DNA from: Ornithinimicrobium faecis
GTDB taxonomy: Bacteria > Actinomycetota > Actinomycetes > Actinomycetales > Dermatophilaceae
Direction: 5' to 3'
Assembly: GCF_023923225.1 (NCBI RefSeq)
Contig: NZ_CP099489.1
Span: 4,526,001 to 4,590,000 of the forward strand
Length of the DNA: 64,000 bases
In this document: positions 34,612 to 43,034 of the stretch, piece after piece
How the letters are laid out: every line of letters starts with the position of its first letter
How positions within the stretch are numbered: position 1 is the first letter of the stretch
Made by a program: the position numbers and the translations under genes
The notes under the pieces: model-generated
Told to the model about the DNA's origin: nothing
The model's database searches: none
The model's input: only the letters and a program-made list of their open reading frames with translations

Positions 34612-35217
34612 TCAGAACGGGGGCTCGTCGTAGGACGGGCTGTTCCAACCGCCACCCTGCTGGCCGCCGGCGTTGCCACCGGTGGCCCACGGGTCGGTCT
34701 CGGACTTGCTGGCCTGGCCGCCACCCTGCTGGGGAGCGGGCTGCTGGCCAGCTGCTGGCTGGCCACCGAACTGCTGGCCGCCCTGGGCACCGCCCTGCTG
34801 GGCACCACCCTGGCCGCCGCTCCAGTTGCCGCTGCCTCCGCCACCGGAGCCACGCTGGGCCTTGGTGACCTTGGCCGTCGCATAACGCAGCGACGGGCCG
34901 ATCTCGTCGGCCTGCATCTCCATCACGGTGCGCTTCTCGCCCTCGGGGGAGTCCCAGGAGCGGGAGACGAGCCGTCCGGTGACCACGACGCGGGCGCCGC
35001 GGGTCAGGCTCTCGGCAACGTTCTCGGCCGCCTCGCGCCAGATGGAGCAGCGCATGAACAGCGTCTCGCCGTCCTTCCAGTCATTGGTCTGCCGGTCAAA
35101 CTGCCGCGGCGTGGAGGCCACGGTGAAGTTCGCGACGGCAGCACCGGAAGGGGTGAAGCGCAGCTCGGGGTCGGCGGTGAGGTTGCCAACGATGGTGATC
35201 GGGGTTTCGCCAGCCAT
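34612..35217 (-). CDS. ssb: Single-stranded DNA-binding protein
   Basis: 201 residues. OB-fold of about 110 residues ([32 protein letters not shown] ... [35 protein letters not shown]), a Gly/Gln-rich disordered linker (about 120-190, GGQQGG-type repeats) and the acidic tip SYDEPPF that recruits repair and replication proteins. It binds single-stranded DNA as a tetramer during replication and repair. 28 bases downstream of rpsF. Confidence 0.97.
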   Translation of the reverse strand: MAGETPITIVGNLTADPELRFTPSGAAVANFTVASTPRQFDRQTNDWKDGETLFMRCSIWREAAENVAESLTRGARVVVTGRLVSRSWDSPEGEKRTVMEMQADEIGPSLRYATAKVTKAQRGSGGGGSGNWSGGQGGAQQGGAQGGQQFGGQPAAGQQPAPQQGGGQASKSETDPWATGGNAGGQQGGGWNSPSYDEPPF

Positions 35218-35245
35218 GTCTGAGTCCTTTGCTGTCGGGAGTCGG

Positions 35246-35533
35246 TCAGGCCCCGACGCGCATCAGCTTGGTGCGCAGAACGGTCTCGTTCAGGCCCAGC
35301 TGGCGGTCGAGTTCCTGTGCGGTGGCCGACGTCGCGGTCATGGTGACCACGGCGTAGATGCCCTCAGACTGCTTCTTGATCTCATAGGCCAGACGGCGAC
35401 GACCCCAGATGTCTGTGGTGTCGACACTGCCACCTTCCTTGGTGACAACAGCGAGCAGCTTCTCCAGCGTGGGCTGGAGATTGCGCTCATCGGCCTCGGG
35501 ATCGAGGATGATCATGAGTTCGTACTGACGCAT
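35246..35533 (-). CDS. rpsF: 30S ribosomal protein S6
   Basis: 95 residues from ATG 35533 ([18 protein letters not shown]); AAGGAGG lies about 11 bases upstream. A GTG at 35545 is in frame but abuts the ribosome site and is rejected. Core includes [34 protein letters not shown]. First gene of the S6-SSB-S18-L9 operon. S6:S18 often autoregulates through the leader. Confidence 0.96.
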   Translation of the reverse strand: MRQYELMIILDPEADERNLQPTLEKLLAVVTKEGGSVDTTDIWGRRRLAYEIKKQSEGIYAVVTMTATSATAQELDRQLGLNETVLRTKLMRVGA

Positions 35534-35919
35534 GCGTGAACCCACCTCCTTCGGTCTTAACGGTCACGGTCTCTCCGTGACAGGAGGGTTGCATTCGTCC
35601 CACCGCTTCGTGCTGACCTCAACCCTGCCAGAGGAGACCGACACGTGCACGAGTCGGTCCACAGGGCAGGCCAGAGGCGGCCGTCAACGGTGAACCCGTC
35701 CACGATACCGAGTGGCCGACGCCGCGACCTAATTTCGGTCCGCTCCACGCGCTTCCCGGGTTACGTGCGGCTCAGGCGGCCCGCCCCGCCACCCGCTCGG
35801 CCCCACCGGCGTGTCGCGCACTGTGCTGAGATCGTTGCGGCGTGTCGGGGGCTGGAGCACCACGACGGCAGCACCGATCCGGCACCACTGCTGGGTCTCA
35901 AGGTGCTCAAGCTGGGCTC
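35534..35919. other. 386-bp rpsF upstream region with a leader hairpin
   Basis: No gene seen. TCACGG and CCGTGA (35564-35580) form a perfect 6-bp hairpin with a 5-base loop 31 bases before the rpsF ATG, on its leader. Two ACCG tracts lie between it and the ribosome site. S6:S18 leader regulation involves a CCG-containing hairpin in other bacteria; whether this is one is uncertain. No clear -35/-10 pair could be picked. Confidence 0.4.
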
Positions 35920-36870
35920 TCAAGCATTCGTGCCGAAGGTGTTCTCCAGCCAGCGGGTGATCATCGGCACCACCTGCTCGGGGACCTCGATGTGGTGGAA
36001 GTGCCCCGCGCCGACGGTGCGCCCGAGCGTCAGCAGACTCCGGTCCGGCACCAGTTGCTCCAGGCCGCGCTCGGCGGTGGCCGCGTGAATGATCAGGGCC
36101 GGCAGGGCGAGCTGCTCGAGTGCCTGGGCACCGTCGAAGGTCGCCATGGCGTTGGCACCCCCGGCGGCGACCTGCGGATGCGTGGCCGCCATCACCTCCA
36201 CGATCTGGTCATAGTTGACGCGGTCGGTGGGCAGCACCAGGGAGCGGGCAAAGTCACGGCGCAGGTCACCGGTGTGGTCTCGCGACACTGGGTCGACCTG
36301 GCCGGCCCAGAACTCCTTGCCCTTCTCGCGCGCAATCGGCGCGGGGTCCAGCAGGACGGCACCGGCCGGCTGCCACGGGCGCCCGGGCGCCTCCCGCAAC
36401 CGACTGTCTGCGCGGGCCAGTGCGTCGAGGGCGATGAGCCCGCCCAGGCTGTGCCCGATCACCACCGGGGACCGCAATCCCGCTGCCTCACAGGCCGCGA
36501 CGACGTCGGAGGAGAACTGCGCGATGCTGGTCGCGACCGTGCCGGTGGGTGCGGGCTGGTCTGCGTCGACGCGGCGGGCACCAGCCCCCACGGACCCGTC
36601 CTCGTCGAACTCCTGACTCTGTCCGTGGCCGCGCAGATCCAGCGTCAGCACGCGGTGTCGCTTCTCGAGTCGCTCGCGCAACGTCGTCATGGCGGTGCGG
36701 TCACAGCACCACCCGTGCACCAGGACCAGGTCAGCGGTGCCGGGCGCGCTGGGGCCGGACACGGCATACGAGATGGGGTTGGTGCGCGCGGTCCCACCGC
36801 CGCCGGTGCGCAGGACCCGACTCATGGCCGGGCCGCCGCACGAACATCCTGGACAGTCATGGTCCGCCAT
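35920..36870 (-). CDS. Alpha/beta-hydrolase family protein
   Basis: 316 residues from the ATG at 36870 (MADHDCPGCSCGGPAM), or 301 from the ATG at 36825; the longer frame to 37002 overlaps the neighbouring promoter. HGWCCDRTAM after LVLVHG is the oxyanion motif, VVIGHSLGGLIAL (nucleophile Ser) and VGAGHFHHIEVP (catalytic His) are clear; an Asp is probably near PALIIHA. An extra ~25-residue polar insert (EDGSVGAGARRVDADQPAP) precedes the nucleophile. A lipase or esterase-like enzyme of unknown substrate. Divergent from a UDP-glucose dehydrogenase. Confidence 0.78.
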   Translation of the reverse strand: MADHDCPGCSCGGPAMSRVLRTGGGGTARTNPISYAVSGPSAPGTADLVLVHGWCCDRTAMTTLRERLEKRHRVLTLDLRGHGQSQEFDEDGSVGAGARRVDADQPAPTGTVATSIAQFSSDVVAACEAAGLRSPVVIGHSLGGLIALDALARADSRLREAPGRPWQPAGAVLLDPAPIAREKGKEFWAGQVDPVSRDHTGDLRRDFARSLVLPTDRVNYDQIVEVMAATHPQVAAGGANAMATFDGAQALEQLALPALIIHAATAERGLEQLVPDRSLLTLGRTVGAGHFHHIEVPEQVVPMITRWLENTFGTNA

Positions 36871-37004
36871 CCTGCCAGCGCGCCTGTCGGACGCGTCACA
36901 CGCCGTGCTCAGGGGTGGCCAACGACACACGAATTCCACTGTCTCCGTGCGGGGGCGCTCGGTAGCCTCGATGAGGACTTCCGTGCGACAACCAAGGGAC
37001 ACAC

Positions 37005-38309
37005 ATGCGCATCTCCGTGATCGGAACGGGCTATCTCGGGGCGGTGCACGCCGCGGGGATGGCCGAACTCGGCTTCGATGTGGTCGGGGTCGACATCGAC
37101 GCGGCCAAGGTCGAGTCGCTGAACCAGCGCCGGATGCCGTTCTATGAGCCCAACTCTGATCCGCTGCTGGACAAGCACGTTGGAAAGGGGCTGCGGTTCA
37201 CCACCGACATGGCCGAGATCGCCGATGCTGACGTCCATTTTGTCTGCGTTGGCACCCCGCAGCGCAAGAACAGCCTCGCCGCGGACATGGCCTTTGTGAA
37301 CTCCTCGATCGACGCCATGATCCCCTTCCTCAAGGACGGCTCGCTGGTGGTGGGCAAGTCCACCGTGCCGGTTGGCACCGCCGAGAAGCTGGCCGAGCGG
37401 ATCGAGGTCGCCACGCCGGAGAGCGTCTCGGTCGAGCTGGCGTGGAACCCCGAGTTCCTGCGCGAGGGCTTCGCGGTCCAGGACACGCTGCACCCGGACC
37501 GTCTGGTGTTCGGCGTCAACGGCGACAACGCCGAGGGCATCCTGCGCGAGGTCTATGCCCGCGCCATTGGTGACGACACCCCGGTCGTGGTCACCGACCT
37601 GCCGACCGCCGAGCTGGTCAAGGTCGCTGCCAACTCGTTCCTGGCCACCAAGATCTCGTTCATCAACGCGATGGCCGAGATCTGCGACGTGACTGGCGCT
37701 GACGTCACCGCGCTGGCTGACGCGATCGGCCACGACGAGCGGATCGGCCGCAAGTTCCTCAATGCCGGGGTCGGCTTCGGCGGCGGCTGCCTGCCCAAGG
37801 ACATCCGGGCGTTCAGCGCGCGGGCGTCCGAGCTGGGCGCCGGTCAGTCACTGGCCTTCCTCAACGAGGTGGACGCCATCAACCTCAGGCGCCGCGAGCA
37901 GGTGGTCAACCTGGTGCGCGAGCACCTCGGCACGCTGCACGGACGTCGGGTTGCCGTGCTCGGCGCGGCCTTCAAGCCGGACTCCGATGACGTGCGTGAC
38001 TCGCCCGCGCTGTCCATCGCCGGTCAGTTGCACCTGGCCGGCGCACAGGTCAGCGTCTATGACCCCAAGGCGATGCCCAATGCCGCCCGGATCTTCCCCA
38101 CGCTCAACTATGCCGACTCCGCGACCGAGGCCATCGCCGACGCCGAGGCCGTGCTGCACCTGACCGAGTGGCCCGAGTTCCGCGAGCTCGACCCGGCAGT
38201 GATCGGCGCCGACGTGGCCAACAAGCTGATGATCGACGGCCGCAACCTGCTCGACCGCGACGCCTACCGCCAGGCCGGGTGGACCTACGTCGGCCTCGGC
38301 CGCCCCTGA
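37005..38309 (+). CDS. ugd: UDP-glucose 6-dehydrogenase
   Basis: 434 residues. The NAD-binding N-terminus is RISVIGTGYLGAVHAAGMAELGFDVVGVDID; catalytic Cys is in GFGGGCLPKDIRAF (about residue 261-274) and the Glu region is ELAWNPEFLREGFAVQDTLHPDRLV. The C-terminal UDP-binding domain has AAFKPDSDDVRDSPAL. It oxidises UDP-glucose to UDP-glucuronate, the donor for uronic-acid-containing glycans. It lies at one end of the surface-glycan locus, convergent with a GT4 gene across the second 98-bp element. Confidence 0.92.
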   Translation: MRISVIGTGYLGAVHAAGMAELGFDVVGVDIDAAKVESLNQRRMPFYEPNSDPLLDKHVGKGLRFTTDMAEIADADVHFVCVGTPQRKNSLAADMAFVNSSIDAMIPFLKDGSLVVGKSTVPVGTAEKLAERIEVATPESVSVELAWNPEFLREGFAVQDTLHPDRLVFGVNGDNAEGILREVYARAIGDDTPVVVTDLPTAELVKVAANSFLATKISFINAMAEICDVTGADVTALADAIGHDERIGRKFLNAGVGFGGGCLPKDIRAFSARASELGAGQSLAFLNEVDAINLRRREQVVNLVREHLGTLHGRRVAVLGAAFKPDSDDVRDSPALSIAGQLHLAGAQVSVYDPKAMPNAARIFPTLNYADSATEAIADAEAVLHLTEWPEFRELDPAVIGADVANKLMIDGRNLLDRDAYRQAGWTYVGLGRP

Positions 38310-38382
38310 GCCCACGCCGCGGCGCCGGTCTCCCCCAGGTCCGCCAGGGGCAGCTCGAGCGCCTTACCCCGCGCCCAGCAGC

Positions 38383-38480
38383 GTGCAGCCAAACCGGCAA
38401 CGTGGGGATGCCCGAGGAGGCGCACCGCGCTGACCTGCGCCTTGGCAAAAGAGCCTTCGACATAGCCTGTTTGAATGCAC
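38383..38480. repeat. 98-bp palindromic intergenic element, copy 2
   Basis: Begins GTGCAGCCAAACCGGC and ends GCCTGTTTGAATGCAC. Exactly 98 bp, like copies 1 and 3. Sits between the convergent ugd (ends 38309) and GT4 gene (ends 38550). The central ~60 bases differ from the other copies except for a short CTGACC block near the middle shared with copy 3. Confidence 0.75.
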
Positions 38481-38549
38481 GGCCGGAGCGAGTGGTGGAG
38501 CGGGCGACGGCGCGCTCGGTCACCCTAGAGCGCAACACGGCGCGCTCGG

Positions 38550-39674
38550 TCAGTGGGGGGAAGCGGCGGCCTCGAGGGCCGCGATGAACACGGGAGCGAC
38601 GGTCTCCCAGTTGTAGCCCTCGGCTGCGGCGCGATGGCCCGCGCGGCCCAGCTCGGCCGCACGCTCCGGGTCGCGGTGCAGCCCCAGGACCGCATCGACC
38701 GTCGCCGAGACGTCCCTGAACGGCACCAGCACGCCAGCCCCGGTGCGGCGCAACAGTTCTGCCGGGACCGGCAGCGGGGTGCTGATCGCGGGGACACCGT
38801 GGGCGAGATACTCGATCACCTTGGTGGGCATCGAGTGCCGGAAGTTGGCCTCGTCGTGCAGCAGGGACAGGCCGGCGAGCGCCCCGTCGAGCATCGGCAG
38901 GGCCTTGTCGCTGGGCACGAACCCGTGCCACACGACGACCCCCTCCCGCGCAGCCTCGCGCAACGCAGGGACGGCCTCCCCGTGGGCCTGGCCGATGACG
39001 TGCACCCGCACGTCTCCGCTGGTCGCGGCCTCCAGGTGCCGACCGACGGCGATCAGTTCGTGCGCGCCGCGCTCGGCGGTGAGGGTGCCCAGATAGACGA
39101 CCCGCTGGCGTCCCTCGTCGTCACGTCGGCCCGGCGGTATGGGGTGGATCGGCACGCGGGTGGTGTTGGGGACGACCGGGTGCTCCTTGCGGAACCTCCC
39201 GGCATATTCGTGCTCGGCCAGCAGCAGCGGCATCCGATCCTCGGCCCAGTGCTCCAGGCGGCGCACGCCCCAGGCAGCGGGCGAGCGCAGCGTGTCGGGC
39301 ACCCAGGGGCGGACCTCCAGCGCAGCAGCGGTGTCCTCGTGCACGTCCCACACCACCGGCGGCAGGTCGCGCAGGCCCCGCACCGCGAGCAGCAGCTCGG
39401 CGTCGTGCAGGAGCACGACGTCGTGACCCGGTGCCTGGTCGCGCAGCAGCTGCCGGGCGGCCTTGAGTGCGGTCAGGCGGCGGCGCCCGGAGGCGCGCGG
39501 CACCTCGATCGGCACCAGACCCGGTATGCCGACGGGCCGGGTCAGTCCGTAGTCCGAGAAGGGCGCGGCGTAGGTCACGCGCCAACCCGCTGCGAGCAGC
39601 GACTCGATCTGTCGGTGGCGGATCCGGGCGTCGCCCGGGTGGTGGACGACGGTGACGACCAGGATGCGTCGCAT
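38550..39674 (-). CDS. Glycosyltransferase family 4
   Basis: 374 residues from the ATG at 39674, six bases after the ATP-binding protein's stop (a GTG at 39686 would overlap that gene). GT-B fold: RRILVVTVVHHPGDARIRHRQIESLLAAGWRVTYAAP at the start and, in the donor half, RQRVVYLGTLTAERGAHELIAVGRHLE and AGLSLLHDEANFRHSMPTKVIEYLAHGVPAISTPLP, the GT4 nucleotide-sugar signature (the conserved Glu about 285). It probably adds a sugar to the lipid-linked or exported glycan. Last gene of a minus-strand operon with the ABC transporter and a UDP-sugar dehydrogenase. Confidence 0.87.
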   Translation of the reverse strand: MRRILVVTVVHHPGDARIRHRQIESLLAAGWRVTYAAPFSDYGLTRPVGIPGLVPIEVPRASGRRRLTALKAARQLLRDQAPGHDVVLLHDAELLLAVRGLRDLPPVVWDVHEDTAAALEVRPWVPDTLRSPAAWGVRRLEHWAEDRMPLLLAEHEYAGRFRKEHPVVPNTTRVPIHPIPPGRRDDEGRQRVVYLGTLTAERGAHELIAVGRHLEAATSGDVRVHVIGQAHGEAVPALREAAREGVVVWHGFVPSDKALPMLDGALAGLSLLHDEANFRHSMPTKVIEYLAHGVPAISTPLPVPAELLRRTGAGVLVPFRDVSATVDAVLGLHRDPERAAELGRAGHRAAAEGYNWETVAPVFIAALEAAASPH

Positions 39675-39679
39675 CGTGC

Positions 39680-40603
39680 TCACCACCCTCCCTCCGGCTC
39701 CCAGCGGCGCAACAGATCCCGCGCCGCCTCCAGACCCTGCTCGTCGATGACGCGGTGCACCTCGGCATACCGCTCGCGCCAGACGTGCCTGTCCTCACCG
39801 TACTTGCGGGTGTAGAGGCCAGCGACCGGCTTTGGCTGGCCGTCGGCCAGCAGTCGGCCCTCGTCGATCCACAGCGCCCGATCGCACATGGACTCGATCG
39901 TGGCGGGAGTGTGGCTGACCATGAAGACGGTCCCGGCCTGCTGCCGGATCTCCTTGATCCGCGCGGTGGCGCGAGCCCGGAACTGAGTGTCACCGGTCGA
40001 CAGCGCCTCGTCCACGACGAGGATGTCCGGCACGATCGCGGTGGAGATGGCAAACCGCAGGCGCGCGGCCATGCCGGAGGAGTAGGAGTTCATCGGCATG
40101 TCGATGAACTCACCGATGTCCGCAAACTCCACGATGTCGTCCTGCTTGGCCCGGATCTCGTCCGGCGACATGCCCATCGCCAGACACCCGATCCAGATGT
40201 TGCGCCGCCCGCTCAGCCTGGCGATCAGCACACCGTTGACGCCCAGGAGGGCGGCGCGGCCGTGGAGCCAGAGCCGGCCCGAGGTGGGCGGCACCAGGCC
40301 GGCAATGGTGCGCAGCAGGGTGGACTTGCCCGAGCCGTTGCGGCCGAGGACAGCGATCGACTCTCCCGGATAGGCCACGAAGGAGACGTCCTTGACCGCC
40401 GCGACCTCGCGCACCCCAACGCCCTGGGTGCTGCGGCGCAGCAGCCGCTTCAGGGCACCGGTCTCAGCGTCCTCGGTGTTGTCCTCGGCGGCGCGTCCGG
40501 GGCTGAAGACGCGATAGGTGATGCTGACGTGCGAGGCGATTACGGAGGGGACCCGGCCCGGGTCCGCGACGACGGCGTCCCGCTCAGACTCAGGCGCGGC
40601 CAT
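39680..40603 (-). CDS. ABC-2 polysaccharide exporter, ATP-binding protein (TagH-like)
   Basis: 307 residues from the ATG at 40603, which has GGGAGGG before it. Walker A GRNGSGKSTLL (about 87-97), signature NSYSSGMAARLRFAIST (about 170-186), Walker B ILVVDEAL, and the H-loop MVSHTP. The preceding VAYPGESIAV and the long N-terminal segment with GVREVAAVKDVSF are typical of TagH/RfbB polyol-phosphate or O-antigen exporters. It powers export of an undecaprenyl-linked glycan with the permease, whose stop it overlaps by 14 bases. Confidence 0.9.
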   Translation of the reverse strand: MAAPESERDAVVADPGRVPSVIASHVSITYRVFSPGRAAEDNTEDAETGALKRLLRRSTQGVGVREVAAVKDVSFVAYPGESIAVLGRNGSGKSTLLRTIAGLVPPTSGRLWLHGRAALLGVNGVLIARLSGRRNIWIGCLAMGMSPDEIRAKQDDIVEFADIGEFIDMPMNSYSSGMAARLRFAISTAIVPDILVVDEALSTGDTQFRARATARIKEIRQQAGTVFMVSHTPATIESMCDRALWIDEGRLLADGQPKPVAGLYTRKYGEDRHVWRERYAEVHRVIDEQGLEAARDLLRRWEPEGGW

Positions 40604-41501
40604 AGGTGCCCTCCCCACGCCAGAAGTAAACGAAGCCCACGATCAGCAGCCCGAAGGCCCAGGCCAGGGCGACGGCCCAGGTCTGCCACTGGACGGGATA
40701 CTCGGCCATCAACGGCTCACGACACAGCGTCAGCGCCACCGCGACCGGCTGGTATTCAAGGGCGTGGCCGACCCACGCCGGTGCACCGTCGAACCTTTCG
40801 ATGGACACCTGGACGCTGAAAAAGACGCCGGACACATAGCGCAGCAGGCGGGTGATCAGCGACATCAGGTTGGACAGGTCCCGGAAGGCGTGGACCAGCC
40901 GCGAGCCGATCAGCGCGAAGGCCATGCACATCACGAGGACCACCAGCAGCGCCACCGGGAAGAGCAACCACTCGGCCGTGACCTCGTCCTCGGTGATCAG
41001 GGCGATGATCACGAGCACGACGAAAGCCGGGATCGCCGAGACGAAGTGGGCGAAGGTGACGGTCACGGGCAGGAGCAGCTTGGGGAAGCTCAGCGAGCGG
41101 ATCATCTTGATCTTGCTCAGCAGAGACTTGCTGCCCGAGGCCAGCACCAGGCTGATCGGGATGAAGATGAACAACCCGATCGTCAGGAAGGTGACGAAGT
41201 TGTCGACGCCCTCCCGGGTGCCGATCAACACCCCGAAGATCAGATAGTAGGAGACGCCGAGCAGGATCGGGTTGATGAGCGCCCAGAGCCACCCGAGGTG
41301 GTTGTCCTGGTATTCGGAGACCACCTCCCCCTTGGCCATCGCCCAGGTCAGGTGACGGAACTGCCACAACTCCCGCAGGTAGGCAATGAACCCGGGACGG
41401 ACTCCGGCCTCGACCAGCCCGTGTCGGGCAGCCAACGCCGCCGCATCCTCAGCCGGCAGGACCGGAGGCGAATACTTCGGGTCGGGCCCGACATCGGTCA
41501 C
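40590..41501 (-). CDS. ABC-2 polysaccharide exporter, permease (TagG-like)
   Basis: 303 residues with six predicted transmembrane helices. Signatures: LRELWQFRHLTWAMAKGEVVSEYQDNHLGWLWALINPILLGVSYYLIFGVLIG (N-terminal amphipathic plus first helices), VLASGSKSLLSKIKMIRSLSFPKLLLPVT and the FSVQVSIERFDGAPAWVGHALEYQPVAVALTLCREPLM loop. TagG/RfbA-type. It overlaps the ATP-binding gene downstream by 14 bases and the dehydrogenase upstream by 4 bases (ATGA). Exports a preassembled lipid-linked polymer across the membrane. Confidence 0.9.
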   Translation of the reverse strand: MTDVGPDPKYSPPVLPAEDAAALAARHGLVEAGVRPGFIAYLRELWQFRHLTWAMAKGEVVSEYQDNHLGWLWALINPILLGVSYYLIFGVLIGTREGVDNFVTFLTIGLFIFIPISLVLASGSKSLLSKIKMIRSLSFPKLLLPVTVTFAHFVSAIPAFVVLVIIALITEDEVTAEWLLFPVALLVVLVMCMAFALIGSRLVHAFRDLSNLMSLITRLLRYVSGVFFSVQVSIERFDGAPAWVGHALEYQPVAVALTLCREPLMAEYPVQWQTWAVALAWAFGLLIVGFVYFWRGEGTYGRA

Positions 41502-42760
41502 AGCCGGCTGACCCGCTCGCTGCTGGTGGCCTTGCCACGGGTGTCGAAGAACCGGGTCGCGGCGTCGGCGAGGGCGTCGACGTCGTATTCACGGTGGTTT
41601 TGGACCAGGACGGTCAGGTCGGCCTCGGTCACGCCGGCCTGGGCGTCCTCGACGCGGGTCGCGGACTCGCCCAGGGCTCCCCAGGAGGCCACGTGCGGGT
41701 CGTGGAACTGCACGGTGGCGCCCTTGGCGACCAGGGCACGGGCCAGGGGCACGGCCGGGGACTCGCGCTGGTCGGCGATGTTGGGCTTGTAGGTCACTCC
41801 GAGCAGCAGGATCGTCGAGCCCTTCAGGGACTTGCCGTCCTCGTTGAGCAGGTCCTGGATGCGTGAGACGACATAACCGGGCATCCCGGAGTTGATCTCC
41901 TGGGCCAGCTCGACGAACCGGAACGGGTAACCCAACCGGGCCCGCACGTTGTGCGAGAGGTAGTTCGGGTCGATCGGGATGCAGTGTCCACCCACGCCGG
42001 GGCCGGGATAGAACGCCTGGAACCCGAACGGCTTGGAGGCTGCGGCGTCGATGACGTCCCACAGGTCGATGCCCAGCTCGTGACAGAACCGGGCCATCTC
42101 GTTGACCAGGGCGATGTTGATGTGGCGGTAGGTGTTTTCCAGCAGCTTGGCCGTCTCGGCCTCCCGGGTGCCCTTGGCCCGCACGATCGTGTCGACGAAC
42201 TGCCCATAAAACGCCGCTGCGGCCTCGGTGCACGCCGGGGTCTGACCACCGACGACCTTCGGGGTGTTCTTGGCCCCGAACGTCTCGTTGCCCGGGTCGA
42301 TGCGCTCCGGGGAGAACGCCAGGTGGAAGTCCGTGCCCGCGACCAGCCCGCCGGCCTCGAGCTTGGGGCGCACGACCTCATCGGTGGTGCCCGGATAGGT
42401 CGTGGACTCCAGGACCACGAGCATCCCGGGTTGCAGGTTGCGGGCCACCGCGTCAACAGCACCCTCGACCGCGCGCAGGTCCGGGCCGCCCTCGTCCGAC
42501 AGTGGCGTGGGCACGCAGATCACGGCGACCTTGGCCGTGGCGATCTCCGCCTCGTCCGTGGTCGCGCGGAACCCGCCAGCGACCATCTCACCGATGTGCT
42601 CATCGGTCAGGTCATCAATGTGGGACGTCCCGGCGTTGAGGGCATCGACCACACCCTGATTGATGTCATAACCCAGGATCGTCAAGCCTGCCCGCGTGGC
42701 CTCCTGGGCCAACGGCAGACCGACATATCCCAGGCCGATAATGACGGCGTCTACGGCCAC
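41498..42760 (-). CDS. UDP-N-acetylglucosamine/mannosamine 6-dehydrogenase (WbpA/WecC-like)
   Basis: 420 residues from a GTG at 42760, with AAGGAG six bases upstream; the frame extends to 43111 but that part is unrelated. VDAVIIGLGYVGLPLAQEATRAGLTILGYDIN is the NAD site and FYPGPGVGGHCIPIDPNYL carries the catalytic Cys; the tail has GVTYKPNIADQRESPA. This subgroup oxidises UDP-HexNAc at C6 to the uronic acid. It leads the operon with the ABC exporter and GT4 gene. Together with ugd it gives the locus two routes to uronic acids. Confidence 0.88.
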   Translation of the reverse strand: MAVDAVIIGLGYVGLPLAQEATRAGLTILGYDINQGVVDALNAGTSHIDDLTDEHIGEMVAGGFRATTDEAEIATAKVAVICVPTPLSDEGGPDLRAVEGAVDAVARNLQPGMLVVLESTTYPGTTDEVVRPKLEAGGLVAGTDFHLAFSPERIDPGNETFGAKNTPKVVGGQTPACTEAAAAFYGQFVDTIVRAKGTREAETAKLLENTYRHINIALVNEMARFCHELGIDLWDVIDAAASKPFGFQAFYPGPGVGGHCIPIDPNYLSHNVRARLGYPFRFVELAQEINSGMPGYVVSRIQDLLNEDGKSLKGSTILLLGVTYKPNIADQRESPAVPLARALVAKGATVQFHDPHVASWGALGESATRVEDAQAGVTEADLTVLVQNHREYDVDALADAATRFFDTRGKATSSERVSRL

Positions 42761-43034
42761 GAAGTGCTCCTTGCGTGTCTGTGGTCTCTGGTCCTGACGG
42801 CAGCGGCGCCCTCGGCCACCCCCGTGGTGGTGCCGCTCACCCGAGGGTGATTGGTCAGCGCCGGCCGATCGGTCCGGAGGTGCAGGGCAGCATATCGCAG
42901 CGACCTCTGCGAAATGGGGTCGAAGAGCTGTGTCCAACACCGCTGCGCGACGGATGTATTCCATCTCACGTGCCCCGTCCCGCCTCCGAGGCTTCCGGGC
43001 CGGGGCTGCCGTTGCGTGGCAGGATGTGCAGACC

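Noticed and set aside
42930..43034. Upstream extension of the two-domain glycosyltransferase
   Set aside because: Residues before MSRTSRDV are Arg/Ala-rich and unlike the family; start set at 43035.
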